Part shown: piece by piece, positions 51,708 to 59,221 of the stretch
Layout: each line of letters begins with the position of its first letter
How positions within the stretch are numbered: the first letter of the stretch is position 1
NCBI GenBank assembly: GCA_031177765.1
Contig: JAPSKH010000004.1
Location: 1 to 64,000, forward strand
Direction: 5' to 3'
DNA: 64,000 bases
Source of the DNA: Microbacterium sp.
Lineage (GTDB): Bacteria > Actinomycetota > Actinomycetes > Actinomycetales > Microbacteriaceae
Program-made: the position numbers and the translations under genes
Notes under the pieces: model-generated
The model's database searches: none
Told to the model about the DNA's origin: nothing
What the model saw: the letters and a program-made list of their open reading frames with translations, nothing else

Positions 51708-53239
51708 CACCCGAGGACGCGCCGCAGGCGCCCGCCCCGGATGCTACGGCGCGCGCGGATGCCGCGGGCGACGCATCCGCCGGCCCGCCGTGGACGCTGC
51801 AGCGCCGGCTGATCGTCACCGTCGTGTCGATCACCTCGCTCATCCTCGTCCTGGTCGCCGTCACCACCAATGCGATCCTCGCCGGCGTGCTCGAGCAGCA
51901 GCTCGCCGAGCGGGTGCACACGTCGGCGCTCTCCTCGGTGTGGATGCGCCCGCTCATCACGCAGGGGTTCACCGCGGAGGAGATCCTCCAGCAGCGGCCC
52001 CAGCAGGCCGGGTTCCTGCTGGCCGTCGAGACGCCGCCGAGCCTTCCGACGGCGGCGGTCACGGACTCCTCCGCCGACGTCGTCGCGCTGACCGACGCGC
52101 AGATCCGCGAGATCACGCGCAGCCTCGAGGATCAGCAGGGGCCGCTGGTCGTGTCGATCGACGGTGTGGGCACCTACGGCGTCGAGGGGGTCCGCATCGG
52201 GAACTCCGTCGCCATCGTGGGGATCTCCCGGGCAGAGGTCGCGCACACGACGGGGCAGATGCTGACGACCATCGGGCTGCTCACGGCGGGCGGGCTGGTC
52301 CTCCTCGCCACAGCGACGGCGTGGACGATCCGCGCGGGGCTCGCGCCGCTGCGGGCGGTCGCCGACACCGCCGAGCGGGTCTCGAGGATGCCGCTGTCGC
52401 AGGGCGAGGTGTCGATCCCCGAACGCGTCCCCGCCCACCAGGCCGACCCGCGCACGGAAGTCGGGCGGGTCGGCGAGGCGCTCAACACCCTTCTCGACCA
52501 CGTCGGGGACTCCCTGACGGCGCGGCAGCGCAACGAGGAGCGCATGCGTGCGTTCGTCGCGGATGCCAGCCACGAGCTGCGCACTCCGCTGGCGTCGATC
52601 CGCGGCTACTCGGAGCTGTCGCTGCGCGCGCTCACGCGCGGCCACGACACGGCGACCGTGGAGACGGCGGAGTCGTCCCTCGAGCGCATCCAGGCGCAGT
52701 CGCTGCGGATGACGTCCCTCGTCGAAGACCTGCTGCTGCTGGCACGGCTGGACGAGGGGCAGGAGCTCGTCTTCGGCACCGTCGACCTCACCCGCCTCGC
52801 GATCGACGCGGTCGGCGATGCGCGCGCGGCCGGCCCCGACCACGCGTGGGTGCTCGACGTCGACGAGGAGCCTGTGCTCATCGCCGGAGATGCGGGCCGT
52901 CTCCATCAGGTCGCCGGCAACCTGCTCGCCAACGCCCGTGCCCACACCCCCGCCGGCACCACGGTGACCGTCAGCGTGACGCGCGAGGGCGGCAGCGCCG
53001 TCCTGCGCGTGCACGACGACGGCCCGGGCATCGACCCGGGCATCAAGGACGAGCTGTTCGAGCGCTTCGCGCGCGCCGACCGGTCACGGGCCCGGCAGAC
53101 CGGCGGCACGGGCCTCGGCCTGTCGATCGCGCGCGCGATCGTCCAGGCCCACGGGGGCACCATCACTGTCGACAGCGCCCCCGGCGACACCACGTTCGAG
53201 GTCCGTCTTCCCGCCCGTCCCCTCGACCCGGCGGTCTGA
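51704..53239 (+). CDS. Sensor histidine kinase
   Basis: 511 residues. Seen: a disordered Ala/Asp N-terminus (about 1-27), TM1 (about 30-50), an extracytoplasmic sensor loop of about 135 residues, TM2 (about 188-208), a HAMP-like linker, HisKA with His290 in DASHELRTPLASIRGYSEL, and HATPase_c with the N box NLLANARAHTPAG, G1 DDGPGIDPG and G2 GTGLGLSIARAI. Stimulus unknown. The MacB-type transporter beside it suggests sensing of a cell-envelope stressor or peptide. Confidence 0.95.
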   Translation: MTPEDAPQAPAPDATARADAAGDASAGPPWTLQRRLIVTVVSITSLILVLVAVTTNAILAGVLEQQLAERVHTSALSSVWMRPLITQGFTAEEILQQRPQQAGFLLAVETPPSLPTAAVTDSSADVVALTDAQIREITRSLEDQQGPLVVSIDGVGTYGVEGVRIGNSVAIVGISRAEVAHTTGQMLTTIGLLTAGGLVLLATATAWTIRAGLAPLRAVADTAERVSRMPLSQGEVSIPERVPAHQADPRTEVGRVGEALNTLLDHVGDSLTARQRNEERMRAFVADASHELRTPLASIRGYSELSLRALTRGHDTATVETAESSLERIQAQSLRMTSLVEDLLLLARLDEGQELVFGTVDLTRLAIDAVGDARAAGPDHAWVLDVDEEPVLIAGDAGRLHQVAGNLLANARAHTPAGTTVTVSVTREGGSAVLRVHDDGPGIDPGIKDELFERFARADRSRARQTGGTGLGLSIARAIVQAHGGTITVDSAPGDTTFEVRLPARPLDPAV

Positions 53240-53254
53240 CCCCCGCGGCAAGCA

Positions 53255-53326
53255 CGCGAGACAGCACTGGGGCGCCGAGACGGCAGTCGCACGACTGCGG
53301 TCTCGGCGCCCGGATGCTGTCTCGCG
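53255..53326. repeat. 72-base three-tier inverted repeat
   Basis: Nested arms: CGCGAGACAGCA/TGCTGTCTCGCG (12 bp), GGGCGCCGAGAC/GTCTCGGCGCCC (12 bp) and GCAGTCG/CGACTGC (7 bp) around a two-base loop. A three-base interior mismatch and one G-G mismatch separate the tiers. It lies between the convergent stops at 53239 and 53375. It serves at least as a terminator, but its length and order suggest a REP-like palindromic element. Confidence 0.75.
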
Positions 53327-53374
53327 GGATGGAAGCGGACGGAGACGGGCGAGGACGGAGACGGGCGAGGAGGG

Positions 53375-54940
53375 TCAGTAGCCGCTGAAGGCGTCGGTCG
53401 TGATCGACCGGGCGCGCTCGAGCGCGGGCGCCAGAGCGGCGATGAGGCCGGCGGGACCGGAGATGTAGGCGTGACGCGACGAGATGTCGGGCACGACGCG
53501 CAGCAGGCCCTCGGCGTCCAGGCGCACGCCGCGCGCCCACTGCCAGTGCGGGGGCAGGTCCGCCGGCTCGTCCCGCGTGAACACGATGACGCGCGCCCCG
53601 GATGCCTCGATCTCGTCACGGTACGCCAGCTCCGAGGCATCCGACGCGACGTAGATCAGGACGACGTCGCGCTCCTGGCCGGTCAGGCGCATATGGCGCA
53701 GCTGCGACACGAACGGGGTCACGCCGATGCCGGCCGCCACCATGAGCACCGGCGCGGTGGACCGGGTGGGGAGCAGGAAGTCCCCCCACACTCCCGTGGT
53801 CGCGAGCCTCCCGCCCTCGGGCACCGCCGCGAGTGCGCGCTTGTAGGAGCTCTGCGGCTTGCTGCTGCCTCCCTCCTTGAAGGCGACCTTCAGCTGCGGC
53901 AGGTCCTCCGGCGCCGAGGCGATGCTGAACTCCCGGCGCGTGCCCCGCGCGTCGGGATGGCGGTGCGGCACCTCGAGCTCGAGATACTGCCCGGGCCGGA
54001 ACGCCAGTCGGTCGTGCACGTGGAAGGTGATCTCACGCACCGTCGGTGTCGGCGCGCGGCGAGAGGTCAGCGTGAGGCGCACGGCGGTGCGCACGGCGAA
54101 CGCGAAGGCGACGAGGTTGCCGATGAGCAGGGCGCGCTCCTGTCCGAGGGTGATCTCCCCGACGGGGATCGGCCAGCCGGCCAGGACGCCGACGACGGCG
54201 GCGACCGTGAGCTGCTGCCACCGGCGCGGCGGCAGAGTGAGAGGCTCGGACAGCATGAACGCCCCGAGGAACAGGAAGGGCGATGACCACAGCACCGGCC
54301 ACAGGATCTCGAACCCGGTGATCTGGATGCCGGCGGCCTGATACTGCGACGCCGTCCGCACGAACGCGACGCCGACCGCCACCACGACGAACACGGCCGC
54401 CACGCGCAGCTTCTCGGTCCGCATCAGCACCGCGATCCCCAGTACCAGCACGGGGCCGGCCAGTTCGGGCGTGCCCACCCACCACGCCGACGCGCCCAGC
54501 TCCGGCCACGCCAGGCTCAGCAGCGTCAGCACCGTCGCCCCGACGGCCGCCGGGTTGAAGATGTGGCGGCCCCGCCATGCCAGCACGTACTTCGACAGCG
54601 ATGCCACGGCTGCGGCGAGGACGATGCCCGCGAGCCCGGCGGGCACCAGCGTGGGCCGCAGGACGAACAGCAGGATGTGCGCGGTGATGAGCGAGGACTC
54701 GATGCGCCACGGAAGTCCGAGAAGCCGCTGGGCGGCGGCGTCCACGCCGACGCACACGGCGCTGAGCACCGCGAGGGTCGCCAGCAGCTCCAGCGGTCCC
54801 GGCGCGACGCGCCCCAGCAGCGACAGGACGAACGCGATGACGGCGAGCGCGGCAAGGGCGAGGTAGACCAGGCGGTACATCGAGACGCGGCCGAGCACCG
54901 CGAAGACGCGGTTCCAGACGGCCGTCAGTGTTCCGGTCAC
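53375..54940 (-). CDS. NqrB/RnfD-like membrane domain fused to FAD/NAD ferredoxin-reductase module
   Basis: 521 residues. N-terminal half (about 1-290): about ten transmembrane helices with RGRHIFNPAAVGATVLTLL, the FNPA motif of NqrB/RnfD proteins; the SGAT site that carries covalent FMN in NqrB/RnfD is not found. C-terminal half (about 295-521): FNR-like module with FAD motif RREFSIAS, GVWGDFLLP, the NAD-binding VAAGIGVTPFVSQLRHM and a C-terminal FSGY. No [2Fe-2S] domain. Expected to pass electrons from NAD(P)H across the membrane to the FMN lipoprotein of the same operon. GTG start overlaps the stop of the MOSC-like microprotein (GTGA). Confidence 0.88.
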   Translation of the reverse strand: MTGTLTAVWNRVFAVLGRVSMYRLVYLALAALAVIAFVLSLLGRVAPGPLELLATLAVLSAVCVGVDAAAQRLLGLPWRIESSLITAHILLFVLRPTLVPAGLAGIVLAAAVASLSKYVLAWRGRHIFNPAAVGATVLTLLSLAWPELGASAWWVGTPELAGPVLVLGIAVLMRTEKLRVAAVFVVVAVGVAFVRTASQYQAAGIQITGFEILWPVLWSSPFLFLGAFMLSEPLTLPPRRWQQLTVAAVVGVLAGWPIPVGEITLGQERALLIGNLVAFAFAVRTAVRLTLTSRRAPTPTVREITFHVHDRLAFRPGQYLELEVPHRHPDARGTRREFSIASAPEDLPQLKVAFKEGGSSKPQSSYKRALAAVPEGGRLATTGVWGDFLLPTRSTAPVLMVAAGIGVTPFVSQLRHMRLTGQERDVVLIYVASDASELAYRDEIEASGARVIVFTRDEPADLPPHWQWARGVRLDAEGLLRVVPDISSRHAYISGPAGLIAALAPALERARSITTDAFSGY

Positions 54941-55086
54941 CTCGCACCGCCCGCAGCGGCTCGTGACTGCCCGTCGCCTTCGACGCCGCAGCCGGCGATC
55001 AACGTGACGCTCTCGCGCGTGGGCTTGCTGAAGCGGTGCCCGTCGTCGCGGGCGACGGCGAGGACTTCTCCCGGGGAGTCGGTCAC
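54937..55086 (-). CDS. 49-residue MOSC-like microprotein (truncated MOSC N-terminus)
   Basis: Reads GEVLAVARDDGHRFSKPT, then RESVTLIAGCGVEGD, which matches the first strand pair of MOSC-domain proteins (VxSVxRSPxHxFSKP...LxAGxGVEGDAH). It then diverges to QSRAAAGGAR and stops, so about 100 or more residues of a normal MOSC domain, including the conserved Cys region, are missing. It is GTGA-coupled on both sides: its GTG overlaps the apbE stop and its stop overlaps the next gene's GTG. Either a decayed gene kept as a coupling cistron, or a functional microprotein. It is too short to be a molybdenum-cofactor sulfurase-type enzyme. Confidence 0.7.
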   Translation of the reverse strand: MTDSPGEVLAVARDDGHRFSKPTRESVTLIAGCGVEGDGQSRAAAGGAR

Positions 55087-55997
55087 GATCCCACGGTATC
55101 GGGTCGGACGAACAGCTCGGCGCGGCATCCGGGCGACCATTCCACGCGTCCGTCGGTGGTCATCCGCACCCATTCCACGCGGCGATGGAAGGCCAGGGCC
55201 GGTCCGCCGTCGAAGAAGAGCGCGGTGGCGATCGCGTCGGCCGTCATCGCGTCCTCGGCGACCGCCCACGTCGCGGCGATCGTCCGCACCGGCATGCCCG
55301 TGCGGGCGTCGAGCACGTGGTGCAGTCCCTCGGCGCCGGTCGCCGACGGCCACGCGCGCCGGTTCGTCGCCGACGCGCACAGCGCGGCATCGGTGACCTC
55401 CCACACGCCGATCGCCCGGCGACGGTCGAACGGGTGCTCGAGGCCGATGCGCTGGGTGCCGCGGACGGCGATGTCGCCGCCCGCGTCGACGACGGCGTCA
55501 CCGGGCATCGCGGCGGCCACGACCGCCATGACCCGGTCGACGAGCCGGCCCTTGCCGATCGCGCCGACGTCGATCGAGGCGGGCTGCGCGAGCGTGAGCG
55601 AGCCGCCCTGCCATGAGAGGACATCCCGCCACCGCTCGGGCGCAGGCCGCGGCCCGCGATCCCGCAGCGAGTACGTCGCGTCGTATCCCAGGGCCTCGAG
55701 GGATGCCCCGACGAGCGGGTTCACGGCGCCGCCGGTCGCCTCCGACAGCTCCGCGTACGCGTCGAGCATCGGGCCGGCATCCGGCGGCGCGGGAACGTGC
55801 CCGCCGCGCGCGGCGAGCGCGCTCACCGTCGAGTCGGGCCGGAAGCGCGACCAGTCCCGGTCGAACGCCGCGATGGTCCCCGTGACGGCATCGCGGACCG
55901 GCAAGGGAAGAGCGTCGCTCGTGACGATCTCCCACGCCGTGCCGATGGCCTCGAACGCCCACGCGTGCGGCGTCGGACCGTCGGAGGCGCCCATCAT
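55083..55997 (-). CDS. apbE: FAD:protein FMN transferase
   Basis: 304 residues. Transfers FMN from FAD onto Ser/Thr of exported flavoproteins. Seen: FDRDWSRFRPDS, SIDVGAIGKGRLVDRV with the FAD-binding Lys/Asp region, VVDAGGDIAVRG, HHVLDARTGMPV, and the metal-binding Asp/Thr in AMTADAIATALFF. No clear signal peptide or lipobox at the N-terminus (MMGASDGPTPHAWAFEAIGT), so it may act in the cytoplasm or be exported by another route. Starts immediately after the stop of the FMN-binding lipoprotein gene, which encodes its likely substrate. Confidence 0.94.
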   Translation of the reverse strand: MMGASDGPTPHAWAFEAIGTAWEIVTSDALPLPVRDAVTGTIAAFDRDWSRFRPDSTVSALAARGGHVPAPPDAGPMLDAYAELSEATGGAVNPLVGASLEALGYDATYSLRDRGPRPAPERWRDVLSWQGGSLTLAQPASIDVGAIGKGRLVDRVMAVVAAAMPGDAVVDAGGDIAVRGTQRIGLEHPFDRRRAIGVWEVTDAALCASATNRRAWPSATGAEGLHHVLDARTGMPVRTIAATWAVAEDAMTADAIATALFFDGGPALAFHRRVEWVRMTTDGRVEWSPGCRAELFVRPDTVGS

Positions 55998-56477
55998 CTA
56001 CGCGGCGGCTTCGGCCTTGATGGCCTCGATCGCGTCGTTGAAGCCGCCGCTGGTCAGGGACGACCCCGCGACACGGCTGACCTGGATCTCATCGATGTCC
56101 TGACCGACCACGACGTCGGCGATGCCGCCGATGAACTGTCCCTGATACTGCTCGGACTCGCGCTTCTGCGGATCGCCGGTCACCTGCACGTCCGTGATGA
56201 CGTCGCCCTCGAGCGTCACGGTGACGCTGATCGTCTCCACGCTCTCGGGCGTGGCGTACGACCCCTCGGCCGTGTACGTGCCGTCGGCGTACGCCGCGGA
56301 GCCGCTCGCACCGGACGTCGACCCGTTCGAGGACGAGCTGTCGGAGCCGGGTCCGGTCCCCTCCTCGGAGGCGTCCGGAGCGGCAGGCGCGCAGCCGGCC
56401 AGCAGCGCGATCCCCGCTGCGGCGGCGAGGGTGGCGCCGGTCCGGACGGGGCGGGCGACGAGGGCGGTGCGGGTCAC
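55998..56477 (-). CDS. FMN-binding domain lipoprotein
   Basis: 159 residues. Seen: a lipoprotein signal peptide ending LLAGC with Cys29 as the lipidated residue, a Ser/Gly/Glu-rich linker (about 30-68), and one FMN_bind domain (DGTYTAEGSY, ISVTVTLEGDVITDVQV, QFIGGIADVVVG). The flavinylation site, usually SGATxT, reads AGSSLTSGGF near the C-terminus, so a Ser would carry the FMN. Extracytoplasmic one-electron carrier. GTG 56477 with GGAGG five to six bases upstream. First gene of the operon with apbE and the RnfD-FNR fusion. Confidence 0.88.
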   Translation of the reverse strand: MTRTALVARPVRTGATLAAAAGIALLAGCAPAAPDASEEGTGPGSDSSSSNGSTSGASGSAAYADGTYTAEGSYATPESVETISVTVTLEGDVITDVQVTGDPQKRESEQYQGQFIGGIADVVVGQDIDEIQVSRVAGSSLTSGGFNDAIEAIKAEAAA

Positions 56478-56532
56478 GTGAACCTCCAGGCTCGAGCAGC
56501 GCGTGCGTGCACGAGGCATCCTCGCAGCGGCG

Positions 56533-56538
56533 CCTATG
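56533..56538 (-). promoter_or_regulatory. CATAGG site upstream of the flavin electron-transfer operon
   Basis: GTTTCATAGG on the minus strand, 56 bases before the lipoprotein start, resembles GTTCATAG at the ABC permease promoter. A weak second half-site (CCGAGG) lies 11 bp upstream. Possible link to the nearby OmpR-type regulator. Confidence 0.3.
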
Positions 56539-56586
56539 AAACACCTCGGAGCCCCGCCGACGAGGGCTCTGCGGGCGGGAGGCCGG

Positions 56587-57621
56587 TCAGGCGGCCCCGT
56601 CGAACATGCTCGTGACCGAGCCGTCCTCGAAGACCTCGTGGATCGCGCGTGCCAGCAGCGGAGCGATGGGCAGGATCGTCAGGTTCGGGAAGCGCTTGGC
56701 CTCGGGGATCGGGACGGTGTCCGTGACGACCACCTGATCGATGGCTTCGCTCTGGAGGCGCTGCGCCGCGGGGTCGCTGAAGATGGCGTGGGTCGCCGCG
56801 ACGATGACGCGGGTCGCGCCGTTGGCCTTCAGCGCCTCGGCCGCCTTCACGATCGTGCCGCCGGTGTCGATCATGTCGTCCACCAGGAGGCAGACGCGGC
56901 CGTCGACCTTGCCGACGATCTCGTTCACCGTGACCTGGTTGGCGACGTTGGGGTCGCGCCGCTTGTGGATGATGGCCAGCGGTGCGCCGAGGCTGTCGGA
57001 CCAGGTGTCGGCCACGCGCACGCGTCCGGTGTCGGGCGAGACGACGGTCAGCTGCTCGCGGTCGTCGGCGCTGAGCGTGCGCCGGAAGTACTCCAGCAGC
57101 ACCGGCTTGGCGAAGAGGTGATCGACCGGACCGTCGAAGAAGCCCTGGATCTGCGCCGCGTGCAGGTCCACGCTCATGACGCGGTCGGCTCCCGCCGTCT
57201 TGAACAGGTCCGCGACCAGCCGTGCGCTGATCGGCTCGCGACCGCGGCCCTTCTTGTCCTGCCGCGAGTAGGGGAAGTACGGCGCGACCACGGTGATGCG
57301 CTTCGCCGACGCGCGCTTGGCGGCGTCGAGCATGATGAGCGTCTCCATGATCCACTCGTTCACCGGAGGCCCGAAGCTCTGCACGAGGAACAGATCGCAG
57401 CCGCGGATGGAGACCTCGAAACGGGTCAGGATCTCGCCGGACGCGAACGTGCGGTACTCCGTCGGGACGAGCTCGGTGCCCAGCTGCGCGGCGACGGCCT
57501 CCGCGAGCTCGGGGTGGGAGCTGCCGCGCGCGACGACCAGGCGCTTCTTCGTCTTCGCGACAAGACCGGGGGCGATGTCATTCGCCCGGTCGAGCTCAAC
57601 GGTCTTGTTCTTGCGCGCCAT
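56587..57621 (-). CDS. prs: Ribose-phosphate pyrophosphokinase
   Basis: Makes PRPP from ribose 5-phosphate and ATP. 344 residues including a short basic N-terminal extension (MARKNKTVELDRAND). Seen: VVARGSSHPELAEAVAAQLG, IRGCDLFLVQSFGPPVNEWIMETLIMLDA in parts, APYFPYSRQDKKGRGREPISARLVA (ATP/activator loop), VMSVDLHAAQIQGFF, and the PRPP motif LLVDDMIDTGGTIVKAA. ATG 57621 lies inside the 3' end of glmU (26-base overlap), the usual actinobacterial glmU-prs arrangement. Confidence 0.96.
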   Translation of the reverse strand: MARKNKTVELDRANDIAPGLVAKTKKRLVVARGSSHPELAEAVAAQLGTELVPTEYRTFASGEILTRFEVSIRGCDLFLVQSFGPPVNEWIMETLIMLDAAKRASAKRITVVAPYFPYSRQDKKGRGREPISARLVADLFKTAGADRVMSVDLHAAQIQGFFDGPVDHLFAKPVLLEYFRRTLSADDREQLTVVSPDTGRVRVADTWSDSLGAPLAIIHKRRDPNVANQVTVNEIVGKVDGRVCLLVDDMIDTGGTIVKAAEALKANGATRVIVAATHAIFSDPAAQRLQSEAIDQVVVTDTVPIPEAKRFPNLTILPIAPLLARAIHEVFEDGSVTSMFDGAA

Positions 57622-59068
57622 CGTCCGCCTTCTGTGCGCTGCGGGCCCGCGCCGCGACCTCTGCCGCGCCGGTACCCGGCCTGTTCTTCTCGACCCACCC
57701 CTCGACGTTGCGCTGGGGGGCGACGCTGAGAGCGAGGGCACCGGCGGGCACATCCTTGCGGATGACCGCTCCCGCCCCCGTCTTCGCTCCGTCTCCGATC
57801 CTAACGGGCGCGACGAAGACGTTGTGCGAGCCGGTGTGCACCTCGTCGCCGATCTCGGTGCGGTGCTTGGTGAGGTCGTCGTAGTTCGCCGTGATGGCGC
57901 CCGCGCCGAGGTTGACGCCGGTGCCGATCGTGGTGTCGCCGATGTACGACAGGTGCGGCACCTTGCTGCGCTCCCCGATCGTGGAGTTCTTCGTCTCGAC
58001 GAACGTGCCGATCTTGCCCTTGTCACCCAGGTACGTTCCCGGGCGCAGGTAGGCGAAGGGACCCACGGTCGCGCCCGCGCCGATGACGGCCAGGGTCGCG
58101 TCGGTGCGGGTGACCGTCGCGTTCTCGCCGACTTCGCAGTCCACCAGGCTCGTGTCGGGTCCGATCGTCGCACCCTCGGCGACGACCGTCGCCCGCAGGA
58201 TGTGGGTGTTGGGAAGCACCGTGACGTCCGGTGCGAGCGTGGCGGTGACGTCGATCCACGTCGTCGCGGGATCCAGGATCGTCGCCCCCTCCAGCTGCCA
58301 GCGACGCACCACACGTGCGTTCAGCACGCGTGCCGCCTCGGCCAGCTGCACACGGTCGTTCACGCCCAGGGCGGCGGCGGCATCCGGTGCGGGCGTGGCC
58401 GACACGGGCAGTCGCGCGTCCCGCAGGAGCGCCACGACGTCGGTGAGGTACTTCTCCCCCTGCGCGTTGGCGGTGCCCACCAGGGGAAGGTGCCGGCGCA
58501 GCGCCGACGCCTGGAACACGTAGACGCCGGCGTTGATCTCGGTGACGGATGCCTCTTCGTCGGTGGCGTCCCGCTGCTCGACGATCCGGGCCACGGCGCC
58601 CTCGGCGTCGCGGATCACCCGGCCGTAGCCCGTCGCGTCGTCCACGATCGCGCTGAGCACCGTCGCGGCCGCGGCGCCCGCGCGATGCGCATCGATCAGG
58701 CGGCCGAGCGTGTCGGATTCGAGCAGCGGCACGTCACCGCTGAGCACGAGCACGTCGCCGGTGAAGTCCTCGAGCGCGTCGAGGGCGACCTCGACCGCGC
58801 GGCCGGTGCCGGGGACCTCGTCCTGGTCGACGACCACGACGCCCGGCGCGGCCTGCTCGACCGCCGACGCGACGAGCTCGCGCTCATGGCGCACCACGAC
58901 CACGACGCGCTCAGGCTCGAGAGCCAGGGCGGTGTCGAGCACGTGGCCCACCAGCGGGCGCCCGCCGATGCGGTGCAGCACCTTCGGCAGCGAGGACTTC
59001 ATGCGGGTGCCCTGTCCCGCGGCGAGCACGATGACGGCCAGGCGGGTGTCGGCGATGGTCTCGGTCAT
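57596..59068 (-). CDS. glmU: Bifunctional N-acetylglucosamine-1-phosphate uridyltransferase / glucosamine-1-phosphate acetyltransferase
   Basis: Makes UDP-GlcNAc for peptidoglycan. 490 residues. Seen: the N-terminal nucleotidyltransferase motif VIVLAAGQGTRMKSSLPKVLH, VLVLSGDVPLLE, TEINAGVYVF, then a left-handed beta-helix acetyltransferase half (GPFAYLRPGTYLGDKGKIG, NSTIGERSKVPHLSYIGD, GAGAITANYDD, GSHNVFVAPVRIGDG) and a charged tail. ATG 59068 begins at the family N-terminus; its start lies two bases from the tRNA-Gln gene, so both may share a transcript. Confidence 0.96.
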   Translation of the reverse strand: MTETIADTRLAVIVLAAGQGTRMKSSLPKVLHRIGGRPLVGHVLDTALALEPERVVVVVRHERELVASAVEQAAPGVVVVDQDEVPGTGRAVEVALDALEDFTGDVLVLSGDVPLLESDTLGRLIDAHRAGAAAATVLSAIVDDATGYGRVIRDAEGAVARIVEQRDATDEEASVTEINAGVYVFQASALRRHLPLVGTANAQGEKYLTDVVALLRDARLPVSATPAPDAAAALGVNDRVQLAEAARVLNARVVRRWQLEGATILDPATTWIDVTATLAPDVTVLPNTHILRATVVAEGATIGPDTSLVDCEVGENATVTRTDATLAVIGAGATVGPFAYLRPGTYLGDKGKIGTFVETKNSTIGERSKVPHLSYIGDTTIGTGVNLGAGAITANYDDLTKHRTEIGDEVHTGSHNVFVAPVRIGDGAKTGAGAVIRKDVPAGALALSVAPQRNVEGWVEKNRPGTGAAEVAARARSAQKADDGAQEQDR

Positions 59069-59069
59069 G

Positions 59070-59141
59070 CTCCGCCGCCAGGACTCGAACCTAGACCTCA
59101 CAGCTCCAAAGGCTGTCGTGCTGCCATTACACCACGGCGGA
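59070..59141 (-). tRNA. tRNA-Gln (anticodon UUG)
   Basis: 72 bases on the minus strand: acceptor TCCGCCG/CGGCGGA, D arm with TGGTGTAATGGCAGCA, anticodon stem ACAGC/GCTGT with loop CTTTGGA (anticodon TTG), T arm TAGG/CCTG region with TTCGAGT, and discriminator G73. CCA is not encoded. Position just before glmU is conserved in actinobacteria. Confidence 0.93.
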
Positions 59142-59209
59142 CCGCGACGATCCGCGATCGGGAAGGCCGCCCGTCAAGTCTGCCATGATCGGTCATCGCC
59201 ACCCGCCCG

Positions 59210-59215
59210 GATAAT
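59210..59215 (+). promoter_or_regulatory. -10 element for leaderless MarR-family gene
   Basis: GATAAT, six bases before the ATG at 59222. Confidence 0.45.
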
Positions 59216-59221
59216 GGGTGC

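Noticed and set aside
53375..54940. A complete Rnf or Na+-NQR complex
   Set aside because: Only a single NqrB/RnfD-like domain fused to an FNR module is present; the other subunits and iron-sulfur proteins are absent.
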